DNA of 64,000 nt from Clostridium sp. DL-VIII. Its GTDB lineage: Bacteria; Bacillota; Clostridia; Clostridiales; Clostridiaceae. Shown in pieces: positions 54,620-62,761 of the stretch. Positions within the stretch are counted from its first letter, which is position 1, and each line of letters begins with the position of its first letter. Position numbers and translations under genes: made by a program. The stretch covers positions 4,986,779-5,050,778 of the forward strand of contig NZ_CM001240.1 in assembly GCF_000230835.1 (NCBI RefSeq). The letters are read 5' to 3'. A model generated the notes under the pieces. It saw only the letters and a program-made list of their open reading frames with translations. It did no database searches and was not told the DNA's origin.

Positions 54620-56272
54620 TTAAACTGTTTTTAAAAATGCTATTGATTCGTATGGTTTTAGGACGAACACTGATTGTAAATCTCTTTCATCATAATTTGT
54701 AATTATGGATTTATACTTTTCTAACTCTTCAATATCTAACTTTATTTCAACTTCCTTTTCAAAAAAGTTATTAATCACAATCAAAGATTCATTTTTATAT
54801 TCTCTTTTATATGAAAACACAAAATCATTATCCTCTAGTATAGGTATATAACTTCCATAAGCTATAACATCATACTGCTTTCTCAAGGAAATCAACTTTT
54901 TATAGTGATAAAAAATCGAGTTTTCATCATTTAAACTATTCAAGACATTTATTTCTTTATAATTAGAATTTACACTAATCCATGGTTTTCCTTCACTGAA
55001 TCCAGCATTTTTAGTAGCATCCCACTGCATTGGCGTTCTGGAATTATCTCTTGAACGTTCCTGCAAAACTTTGTATATTTCGCCTTCATCTATTCCCTGC
55101 TCTTTTAATATTTTAAAATAATTTAAACTCTCTACATCTACATATTGATTGATATCAGTAAAATACGCATTTGTCATTCCGATCTCTTCACCTTGATACA
55201 CATATGGTGTACCTTTTAATAAGTGGATCATTGTTGCCAGCATTTTAGCCGATTCCCTATGATATTTGCCATCATTTCCAAACCTAGAAACTATACGTGG
55301 TTGATCATGATTGCACCAAAAGACAGCATTCCATCCATTGCCCTTCTGCATTCCTAACTGCCATTCATTAAGTATATTCTTCAAGCTTTTAAAATCACAT
55401 TCTTGCAATTCCCATTTATTTTGATTTTTGTAGTCAACTTTTAAATGATGAAAATTAAATACCATTGATAATTCTTCTTCTTTTGGTTCTGAATATCTTA
55501 TGCAATTTTCAAGGGAAGTTGATGACATTTCTCCAACTGTTATAATATCAGAATGTTTCCCAAAAGTTTTTTCATTAAGCTCTTTAAGATATTCATGTAT
55601 CTTTGGGCCATCTGTATAAAATTTTCTTCCATCACCCTCTAAATCATCTTCTAATTTCTCTGGTTTTGATATTAAATTTATAACATCAAATCTTAAACCT
55701 TTTACACCTTTTTCTATCCAATAATTCACTATGTTATAAATCTCTTTTCGTACCTCTTCATTGTCCCAATTTAAATCGGCTTGTGTCTTGTCAAAAAGAT
55801 GCAGATAGTACTCATCAAATTCTTCTACATACTGCCAAGCGCTGCCTCCAAACTTAGATTTCCAATTTGTTGGCGCATTATTATTTACTGGTTCTTTGAA
55901 AATATAAAAACTCTTATATTTCTCTTCTCCAATCAATGCTTTCTTAAACCATTTATGTTCAGTTGATGTATGATTAAGAACCATATCCAGCATTATATAT
56001 ATATTTCTTGCTTCTGCTTCCTTAATTAATTTTTCAAAATCTTCTAATGTTCCAAAGCTCTCATCTATATTATAATAGTCTGCAATATCATAACCATTAT
56101 CTACTTGAGGTGAAGGATAAAAAGGAGTAAGCCATATATAATCTATACCTAAATTTTTTAAATAGTCTAGTTTTTCTATTACTCCGTTTAAATCTCCAAA
56201 TCCATCACCGTCTGTATCATAAAATGATTTAGGATATATTTGATAGACAGTACTTTTCTTAAAATCCTTCAT
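54620..56272 (-). CDS. treC: Trehalose-6-phosphate hydrolase (GH13)
   Basis: Cytoplasmic alpha-glucosidase of 550 aa that splits trehalose-6-phosphate into glucose and glucose-6-phosphate. GH13 regions: IWLTPFYPSPQVDNGYDIAD, MVLNHTS, nucleophile Asp in GLRFDVINL, acid Glu in VGEMSS and the Asp in WCNHDQPR. The length and the ILPxx-free N-terminus MKDFKKSTVYQIYPKSFYD match TreC/TreA. It follows treP by 23 nt, which fits TreC acting on the PTS-phosphorylated sugar. Confidence 0.95.
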   Translation of the reverse strand: MKDFKKSTVYQIYPKSFYDTDGDGFGDLNGVIEKLDYLKNLGIDYIWLTPFYPSPQVDNGYDIADYYNIDESFGTLEDFEKLIKEAEARNIYIMLDMVLNHTSTEHKWFKKALIGEEKYKSFYIFKEPVNNNAPTNWKSKFGGSAWQYVEEFDEYYLHLFDKTQADLNWDNEEVRKEIYNIVNYWIEKGVKGLRFDVINLISKPEKLEDDLEGDGRKFYTDGPKIHEYLKELNEKTFGKHSDIITVGEMSSTSLENCIRYSEPKEEELSMVFNFHHLKVDYKNQNKWELQECDFKSLKNILNEWQLGMQKGNGWNAVFWCNHDQPRIVSRFGNDGKYHRESAKMLATMIHLLKGTPYVYQGEEIGMTNAYFTDINQYVDVESLNYFKILKEQGIDEGEIYKVLQERSRDNSRTPMQWDATKNAGFSEGKPWISVNSNYKEINVLNSLNDENSIFYHYKKLISLRKQYDVIAYGSYIPILEDNDFVFSYKREYKNESLIVINNFFEKEVEIKLDIEELEKYKSIITNYDERDLQSVFVLKPYESIAFLKTV

Positions 56273-56295
56273 GATGCCTTTATCCTTTCCTCCGT

Positions 56296-57711
56296 TTAAT
56301 TAATTCCTCTTCTTTTTCCTATAACTACAGTTAGTATGAATGGTATAACAATAGCTGTAAGCATGCATACTGCGAAGATTAACATAAATTGTGGTTTAAT
56401 TGATAAAATTCCAGGGAGACCTCCAACACCAATAGAGTTTGCCATTACTCCACTACCGACAGAAATAACTGCTGCCGCAGCTGAACCTATCATTCCACAT
56501 AGAAATGGGAAGCTATACTTTAAGTTAACACCAAACATTGCAGGCTCTGTTACTCCAAGATAAGCTGAAATGCAAGCTGGAACATTAATTTCCTGAGCTT
56601 CTTCATTTTTTCTTTGTAAATATATCATTGCAAGTACTGCTGAACCTTGTGCAATATTAGATAAAGCTATCATTGGCCATAGTGATGTTCCATTAAATTG
56701 TGCCATTAATTGAAGGTCTATTGCATTGGTCATATGATGAAGTCCTGTAATAACTAATGGTGCATATAAGAATCCGAAAACCGCAGCAAAAACAGCTCCA
56801 AATGACGATGTAAGTCCACCATATACTACTTGTGAAATAGCTGCACCAATTGCCCATCCTATAGGTCCTATAACAATATGAGCTATTAAGACTGCTGGTA
56901 CTAAAGCCAAAAATGGTACAACTATCATAGATATTGATTCTGGACTTATCTTTCTAGCCCCTCTTTCAAGAAATACTAATGTAAAGCCTGCAAGTATTGC
57001 TGGTATAACCTGTGCCTGATATCCTATCATTTTTACTTGTGCAAATCCAAAATCCCAAAAAGGAATTTTATCTACTGGTGTACTTGCTACTGAATAGGCA
57101 TTTAAAAGTTGTGGTGATACTAATGTAATACCTAACACTATACCAAGAATCTGGGTTGTCCCCATTTTCTTTGTTATTGACCAAGTTATCCCTACAGGTA
57201 AGAAGTGGAATATAGCTTCTCCTATTAACCATAAGAAACTATTTGTTCCAGCCCAAAACTGAGATACTTCAACTAAAGACTTTGTTCCACCTTCTAATAA
57301 TTTCATATCTCCAATTACATTTCTAAAACCTAAGATCAAACCACCAACTATTATGGCTGGAATAAGAGGTGAAAATATTTCTGCTATATTAGCCATAAGC
57401 TTCTGTATAAAAGTCATATTATTTTTAGCTGCATTTTTCACTTCATCTTTACTTACACCATCTATACCTGAAATTTTTATAAAATCATTGTAAAAGATTG
57501 ATACTTCATTTCCAATAACAACTTGAAATTGCCCTGCCTGAGTAAATGTGCCTTTAACACTCTTCAACTTTTCAATTGCATCTTTATCAGCTTTACTTGG
57601 ATCGTTTAGAACAAATCTCATTCTAGTAACACAGTGTGTAACAGCTGATATATTTTCTTTTCCGCCAACATATTTTAGCAATTCCTTAGAATCATTTTCA
57701 AATTTCCCCAT
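56296..57711 (-). CDS. treP: Trehalose-specific PTS EIIBC
   Basis: Transporter of 471 aa that takes up trehalose as the 6-phosphate. Residues 1-85 are EIIB with the phosphocysteine in AVTHCVTRMRF; residues 105-470 are EIIC with about ten helices. No EIIA domain follows, as usual for Tre systems that borrow EIIA-Glc. ATG at 57711 follows GGAGGT by 7 nt. The gene pair treP-treC and the divergent treR make the substrate assignment firm. Confidence 0.93.
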   Translation of the reverse strand: MGKFENDSKELLKYVGGKENISAVTHCVTRMRFVLNDPSKADKDAIEKLKSVKGTFTQAGQFQVVIGNEVSIFYNDFIKISGIDGVSKDEVKNAAKNNMTFIQKLMANIAEIFSPLIPAIIVGGLILGFRNVIGDMKLLEGGTKSLVEVSQFWAGTNSFLWLIGEAIFHFLPVGITWSITKKMGTTQILGIVLGITLVSPQLLNAYSVASTPVDKIPFWDFGFAQVKMIGYQAQVIPAILAGFTLVFLERGARKISPESISMIVVPFLALVPAVLIAHIVIGPIGWAIGAAISQVVYGGLTSSFGAVFAAVFGFLYAPLVITGLHHMTNAIDLQLMAQFNGTSLWPMIALSNIAQGSAVLAMIYLQRKNEEAQEINVPACISAYLGVTEPAMFGVNLKYSFPFLCGMIGSAAAAVISVGSGVMANSIGVGGLPGILSIKPQFMLIFAVCMLTAIVIPFILTVVIGKRRGIN

Positions 57712-57844
57712 AAATAATACCTCCAAATGAATTTTATTTTTAATGAATTATTTCACAGATTACTGATTAATATTTAGATACACATTTCTTAACTCTACAC
57801 TTTGACGTAATATGATTATCTTTCTCCTTTATGTATCTTTTTAG

Positions 57845-57862
57845 CTGGTATACGTTTACCAG
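57845..57862. promoter_or_regulatory. Palindromic operator-like site upstream of treP
   Basis: CTGGTATACGTTTACCAG, an 18-bp palindrome with a central CG and two mismatches. The CG-centred form is that of LacI-family sites; it does not fit the 14-bp cre consensus. It is 134 bp before the treP start, on the downstream side of a minus-strand TATTAT box. Confidence 0.5.
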
Positions 57863-58032
57863 ACTCGTATAATATCGTTTTCTTCATTGAAGAATTTCAT
57901 TTTCAGATCTGCACATTATATAAGTTCAGTAAAACATTTAATATTTTTGAATTTGGATCCATTAATTAAATCTTATTTTAAATGTTTACATTATCATAAT
58001 ATTCTTTTTTGAACATATCGTCAATACATTTC

Positions 58033-58058
58033 TTAAAATTTGTTTAAACAAATTTTAA
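58033..58058. promoter_or_regulatory. Candidate TreR operator 1
   Basis: A 26-bp perfect palindrome with core TTTGTTTAAACAAA, about 320 bp upstream of treP and 270 bp upstream of treR. Repeats of the same core lie at 58111 and 58145. Confidence 0.65.
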
Positions 58059-58110
58059 AATATATAAATTCACTTGATATATAGCCATTGTTTAAAATAC
58101 GTTTTATAAT

Positions 58111-58130
58111 ATATATGTTTAAACAAATAT
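58111..58130. promoter_or_regulatory. Candidate TreR operator 2
   Basis: ATATATGTTTAAACAAATAT with the same TGTTTAAACA core (58116-58125) and a near-palindromic form. Confidence 0.6.
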
Positions 58131-58144
58131 ATTATAACCATTAT

Positions 58145-58160
58145 ATTTGTTTAAATAAAT
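58145..58160. promoter_or_regulatory. Candidate TreR operator 3
   Basis: ATTTGTTTAAATAAAT, a degenerate third copy of the core; a fourth partial one (TGTTTAAAAT) is near 58089. Confidence 0.5.
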
Positions 58161-58254
58161 TATACAAATTCCACATTTCGTATAAGTATTTTATATGCAG
58201 CTATAATTAATTATATAAGATTTACTTTTCTTATTTAGTTTCTTTAACATTTAG

Positions 58255-58283
58255 TTAACTTATATTTAAAAGTGAAGTATAAT
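58255..58283 (+). promoter_or_regulatory. Promoter of treR
   Basis: TTAACT (58255-58260), 17-bp spacer, TATAAT (58278-58283), 47 nt before the treR start codon. Confidence 0.65.
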
Positions 58284-58329
58284 TGAAGTGTATAAATTTG
58301 ATTAAACATATTTTAAAGGAGTGTTTTTT

Positions 58330-59049
58330 TTGCCTAATGTGAAATTTAAAGATATATATCATACATTAAAAGATAATATAGATGATGGTAAATATGATGC
58401 TTCTATGATGCTTCCTACGGAAATGGAATTAGTAAATACTTTTAAATGCAGCCGAAATACTGTTAGAAGAGCTATCAGTGAATTAAGTAAAGATGGATAT
58501 GTTGAAAGTGTAAAAGGAAAAGGTGTTATTATTCTAGATGGCAGAGAATCTATTGAACTTCCTATTGGAAACCTATTAGGTCTTCAGGAACTAAAGCTAA
58601 AAAAGAAATTCACTACAAGTGTAGTTAACTTTTCAAAGATAACAATAAATGATCACTTATCAAAAAAAACTGCATTAAAGCCACATACAGAAGTATATCA
58701 TCTTCATAGAATCCGATTTCTTGATAATGAACCTATAATCCTCGATATCAACTATTTCAGCTCAGATGTAGTTAAAGACCTAACTATAGAAATAGCACAA
58801 AAATCAATATATGAATATATAGAAAAAGAATTACATACTAAGATCCTTGCTTCAAAAAAGATTATAGTAGTTGAACACGCAACTGAATTAGATAAGCGTT
58901 ATCTAGATTTAGGCACTTATGATTGTGTTGTTATCGTAAAAACATATGCTTATACTGATTCTGGTAAACTCTTTGAATATACAGAATCTCGTCATAGGCC
59001 AGATAAATTTGTATTTGTTGAATCTTCATCTACCCGAAAAACTGAATAA
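58330..59049 (+). CDS. treR: Trehalose operon repressor (GntR family)
   Basis: GntR/HutC-type repressor of 239 aa. Residues 1-70 are the winged HTH (MLPTEMELVNTFKCSRNTVR, AISELSKDGYVESV); residues 85-235 are the UTRA effector domain (YHLHRIRFLDNEPIILDINY). By position it answers trehalose-6-phosphate. The start is TTG at 58330, 7 nt after AAAGGAG; the GTG at 58321 overlaps that site. Divergent from treP-treC, with operator-like palindromes in between. Confidence 0.88.
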   Translation: MPNVKFKDIYHTLKDNIDDGKYDASMMLPTEMELVNTFKCSRNTVRRAISELSKDGYVESVKGKGVIILDGRESIELPIGNLLGLQELKLKKKFTTSVVNFSKITINDHLSKKTALKPHTEVYHLHRIRFLDNEPIILDINYFSSDVVKDLTIEIAQKSIYEYIEKELHTKILASKKIIVVEHATELDKRYLDLGTYDCVVIVKTYAYTDSGKLFEYTESRHRPDKFVFVESSSTRKTE

Positions 59050-59080
59050 AAGCTTACTAAGATTCTTTCTTAGTAAGCTT
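59050..59080. terminator. Terminator after treR
   Basis: AAGCTTACTAAGA and TCTTAGTAAGCTT, a 13-bp stem immediately after the treR stop; the T run is short. Confidence 0.65.
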
Positions 59081-59208
59081 AATTCAAAATGTTACTACAA
59101 TGATTTTCATGACTATCTTTCCTGATTAAAATATTTTTATTATTTATCAATTCATTGATTTAAACCAATGAATGTTTATGTGAATACTTAATTTTTAATC
59201 AGTATGAA

Positions 59209-59631
59209 TTATAGATTTTCTTTTATAACCTTAATTCTTTCGCTATATTCCTTATCACTTAAATATGTCTTTTGAGGATTCATTTCAAATACACCACCCC
59301 ACGAATAACCATTTTCATATTTAGGAACTACATGAAAATGAAGATGAGGAAGGGTATCTGAATATGCCCCATAATTTACTTTTTTAGGTGAGAATGCTTT
59401 TTTTATTGCAGCTGCTGCCTTTGTAACATCTTTCATAAACAATTCAAGTTCTTTATCTTCTAATTCAAACAATTCATTCACATGTTTGTTATAAGCAACA
59501 ACACATCTTCCTTCATGGCTTTGCTCTTTAAACAAATAGAGGGTGGATACATCAAGTTCACAAATTTTAATCATTAGATTATCAAGTTTTTCATCTTTAT
59601 CACAATAAAGACAATTAATTTTATTATTCAT
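59209..59631 (-). CDS. HIT family nucleotide-binding protein
   Basis: Protein of 140 aa with the histidine triad HLHFHVVPKY near residue 110 and the N-terminal metal-like pair CLYCDKDEK. HIT proteins hydrolyse dinucleoside or aminoacyl-nucleotide substrates; the Fhit/HinT subtype cannot be chosen. The Cys pair recurs in clostridial HIT proteins. Single gene, ATG at 59631 with AGGAGATT 8 nt ahead. Confidence 0.88.
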   Translation of the reverse strand: MNNKINCLYCDKDEKLDNLMIKICELDVSTLYLFKEQSHEGRCVVAYNKHVNELFELEDKELELFMKDVTKAAAAIKKAFSPKKVNYGAYSDTLPHLHFHVVPKYENGYSWGGVFEMNPQKTYLSDKEYSERIKVIKENL

Positions 59632-59663
59632 ATTAAAATCTCCTAACGTTTATATTAAAATTA

Positions 59664-59704
59664 GCTGCCTTAAAATAGCAATTCATCTTCTATCTTAAGA
59701 CAGC
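59664..59704 (-). other. Stem-loop ahead of HIT gene / after the hexuronate operon
   Basis: GCTGCCTTAAAATAG and CTATCTTAAGACAGC pair with two mismatches. It lies 90 bp past the stop of the GPH transporter and could end that operon, although the T run is poor. Confidence 0.45.
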
Positions 59705-59793
59705 CATAAAACCAAGTTAAAATATCTTTAGAGATAGGATATCATTTTTTAATTTTAACTTATTTAAACTTTAAATTAATTTAAATATCCAAT

Positions 59794-61299
59794 TTATACT
59801 GTAGTTTCTTTCCATACATTTTCATATTTATAACCAGTAAGATTTTCAACAATTTCTTTTGTTTCTGCATCAACATCAGCCTTTGATCCGCCATTTTTTA
59901 ATCTCTCAACTTCATCAACTAATATACCATGTGTTCTTTTATTAAGTTTGAATGTTATTGCGAAATATAATGCTAATATAAGTAAACCTATGCATCCAAT
60001 TGCTAAAAGATTTGCTATAGTTGATACTACATGTGGTGATTGAGTTGTTTGACCTTTTACAAATCCGCTTTCTTCTAATACAACTCCTAGAACAAATGTA
60101 GCTAAAGCAACACTACTCTTTCTAGTAAAAGTCATAACTGCTGCGAAAAGTCCTTCTCTTCTTTGTCTTGTAACCATTTCATCAACATCAGGGATGAAAG
60201 GGAATACATTCCATGGAGTAAATTCTAATAAGCTTCTTCCAACTTGATAAATAGTACCAATTACAAATAATAATACAATATTTGATCCTAAATGACCTAC
60301 ATAAAGTCCATAAAATCCTAATAGACATATAATCATAACTGTATAAGAGAATTTATATAAGTTACTTGGACCAACCTTAATCATCATGATTCCGCCTAAT
60401 ATTGTTACAGGTATACCAATGATACTAAGTGAAAGTACATTAGCAGCAGTAGTAGATGAAACTCCTAAGTTAAATACACAGAAATATACAAATACAGAAT
60501 TAAATAAATCTTTAGCAGTAAATGAACATATATAAATTGCTAAGTGTTTTCTGAAAGCTTTAAGCTTTAAAGTAGATATATAAGCTATCGCTACTTTTAT
60601 TATTCCTGTTATTTGTTCACCGAAACTCTTACTTTGAGAACCTTTTGCTAATTCTGCTTCCATTTCAGGTGTAAGATCTCTTTCCCAAGTTACTCTGTGA
60701 GCTATTAATATACAAATTGCATAAATGATAGCGAAAATTAAACCATTTAAAAAATATGCTTGTGAACTTTTTTCACCAAAGAAAGCTATTAATCTTCCTG
60801 GAACAAAAGTAGCTAAAAATGTACCAGTTGCTGATATGAACATTCTTGATGCAGATAATTTAGTTCTATCATCAAAGCCTTTTGTCATCTCAGCAGGCAA
60901 TGTTTCCCATGGAATTAATACCATAGCTGCAATTATTTCAAATAGTAAATATGTAACTAAGTAGAATACATAACTTCTTCCTGTCACCCATAATAGTACA
61001 TAGTCTGCCATTAAAGGTGCTCCAATTAATAAGAAGAAACGACGTCTTCCAAAAAGCTTTCCAAGCTTAGTCTTATAAAAGTTATCAGATATACTACCGA
61101 TAAAAAGACTGGCAACTGCATCCACAACTCTGGCAATCGCAATTATAGATGCACCTTGAATTGGTGTTAATCCTGCAAATGTTGTGTAGAAAAATAGTAA
61201 AAATGCTCCGATAATGGTAAATGCACCACCACCCATTAAATCAACTAATCCATACCCAACGCCTCTAGCTATCGTAATTTTTCTATTATTATTTGACAT
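59794..61299 (-). CDS. GPH family sugar:cation symporter (uronide-type)
   Basis: Membrane symporter of 501 aa with 12 hydrophobic helices; N-terminal RGVGYGLVDLMGGGAFTIIG and the conserved ARVVDAVASLFIGSISD segment are the glycoside-pentoside-hexuronide (MelB/UidB) pattern. Its neighbour uxaC (39 nt upstream) indicates that it imports glucuronate, galacturonate or an oligouronide. A ~50-residue hydrophilic C-tail lacks a PTS EIIA domain. Confidence 0.9.
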   Translation of the reverse strand: MSNNNRKITIARGVGYGLVDLMGGGAFTIIGAFLLFFYTTFAGLTPIQGASIIAIARVVDAVASLFIGSISDNFYKTKLGKLFGRRRFFLLIGAPLMADYVLLWVTGRSYVFYLVTYLLFEIIAAMVLIPWETLPAEMTKGFDDRTKLSASRMFISATGTFLATFVPGRLIAFFGEKSSQAYFLNGLIFAIIYAICILIAHRVTWERDLTPEMEAELAKGSQSKSFGEQITGIIKVAIAYISTLKLKAFRKHLAIYICSFTAKDLFNSVFVYFCVFNLGVSSTTAANVLSLSIIGIPVTILGGIMMIKVGPSNLYKFSYTVMIICLLGFYGLYVGHLGSNIVLLFVIGTIYQVGRSLLEFTPWNVFPFIPDVDEMVTRQRREGLFAAVMTFTRKSSVALATFVLGVVLEESGFVKGQTTQSPHVVSTIANLLAIGCIGLLILALYFAITFKLNKRTHGILVDEVERLKNGGSKADVDAETKEIVENLTGYKYENVWKETTV

Positions 61300-61337
61300 A
61301 TGTTTTTCCTCACTTTCTTTACTTAAGTACTCTTATT

Positions 61338-62744
61338 TTAGTTAAATCCAAAATATTCTTTTGCATTGTTGTAACATATACCTTGAACAATTTTCTTAAG
61401 CAATTTCACATTCTTAGGAACTTCACCATTTTCAACCCATTCTCCAATCAAATTACAAGCAATTCTTCTAAAATACTCATGTCTTGTATATGACAGGAAG
61501 CTTCTAGAATCAGTTAACATTCCGACAAAACGTCCTAGTAGTCCAAGATTTGCTAATGCTTTCATTTGTTCAATCATTCCGTCTTTATTATCATTAAACC
61601 ACCAAGCTGCACCAAATTGCATTTTTCCTGGAATTCCTTCACCTTGGAAATTACCTATCATTGTTCCAAGAACATAGTTATCCTTTGGATTTAATGTATA
61701 TAAAATAGTCTTTGGAAGAGCATTTTCTTTATCTACTGAATCTAAAAGTCTTGAAAGTGGATAAGCTATACTTTCATCATTAATTGAGTCAAAACCAGTA
61801 TTAACGCCTATTTTTTCTAACATTCTTTCATTATTGCTTCTAAGTGCTGCAATATGAAGCTGTAATACCCATCCTAGTTCATGATAAAGTTTAAATACAT
61901 GTCTTAATGTGTAAGTCTTATATTTCTTTTCTTCATCTGAAGTTATAGTTTTACCTTCCAATGCTTTAGTAAATATTGCTGCTGCTTCTTCCTTTGTTGC
62001 TTCCGCATAAACTACTACACCGTCTATACCATGGTCTGCAACTTTACATCCAACTGAATTGAAAAATCTTATTCTTGAGTCTAAAGCTTGTAGGAACTTA
62101 TCATAATCATTTATGTTTATTTCTGATATATCTCCTAAAGACTTTACCCATGTAAGAAAGTCACCCGCCTTTATTTCTACACCCTTATCAGGTCTAAAAG
62201 TGGGTAAAACATTTACATTGAAACTAGTATCTTCTTTAAGCTTTATATGATATTCTAATGTATCAGTCGGATCATCTGTTGTACATATAGTTTCAACATT
62301 TGATTTTAAAATTAAATCTCTTACATTAAAACCTTCTCCGCTAAGTAATTCATTAGCTTTCTTCCAAATCATTGGAGCAGTTTCTTCATCAAGAGGTTCA
62401 TCTATTCCAAAAAATCTTTGAAGTTCTAAATGAGTCCAATGATAAAGTGGGTTTCCTATTGCCATAGGTATAGTTTCAGACCAAGCTAAAAACTTATCAT
62501 AATCGCTTCCGTCCCCTGTGATGTATTTTTCATCAGCACCATTACTTCTCATTGCTCTCCATTTATAATGATCTCCATATAACCATGCTTCAGTTATATT
62601 TTTAAATTTTTTGTTTTCATATATTTCTTTAGGATCAATGTGGCAATGATAATCAATAATAGGAAGTTCCTTAGCATAGTTGTGGTATAATTCTATCGCA
62701 GTATCATTAGATAATAAAAAATTTTCATCCATGAAATTCTTCAA
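61338..62744 (-). CDS. uxaC: Uronate (glucuronate/galacturonate) isomerase
   Basis: Metal-dependent amidohydrolase-like isomerase of 468 aa that turns glucuronate to fructuronate or galacturonate to tagaturonate in the cytoplasm. Key patterns: ELPIIDYHCHIDPKEIYENK (metal His pair), LYHWTHLELQRFFGI, DVLPTFRPDKG-like and GMLTDSRSFLSYTRHEYFRR. The start is TTG at 62744 with AGTAGGA 9 nt upstream; this site lies in the 8 bp next to the ISL3 copy. First gene of the operon with the GPH transporter. Later pathway genes (uxaB/uxuB, kdgK, kdgA) are not in the window. Confidence 0.93.
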   Translation of the reverse strand: MKNFMDENFLLSNDTAIELYHNYAKELPIIDYHCHIDPKEIYENKKFKNITEAWLYGDHYKWRAMRSNGADEKYITGDGSDYDKFLAWSETIPMAIGNPLYHWTHLELQRFFGIDEPLDEETAPMIWKKANELLSGEGFNVRDLILKSNVETICTTDDPTDTLEYHIKLKEDTSFNVNVLPTFRPDKGVEIKAGDFLTWVKSLGDISEININDYDKFLQALDSRIRFFNSVGCKVADHGIDGVVVYAEATKEEAAAIFTKALEGKTITSDEEKKYKTYTLRHVFKLYHELGWVLQLHIAALRSNNERMLEKIGVNTGFDSINDESIAYPLSRLLDSVDKENALPKTILYTLNPKDNYVLGTMIGNFQGEGIPGKMQFGAAWWFNDNKDGMIEQMKALANLGLLGRFVGMLTDSRSFLSYTRHEYFRRIACNLIGEWVENGEVPKNVKLLKKIVQGICYNNAKEYFGFN

Positions 62745-62761
62745 AATTCATCATCCTACTT

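Noticed and set aside
58901-58925. TTAGGCAC inside treR resembling the TTAGGCACA repeat end
   Set aside because: It encodes conserved LDLGTYDC of the UTRA domain in frame and has no partner end, so it is a chance match.
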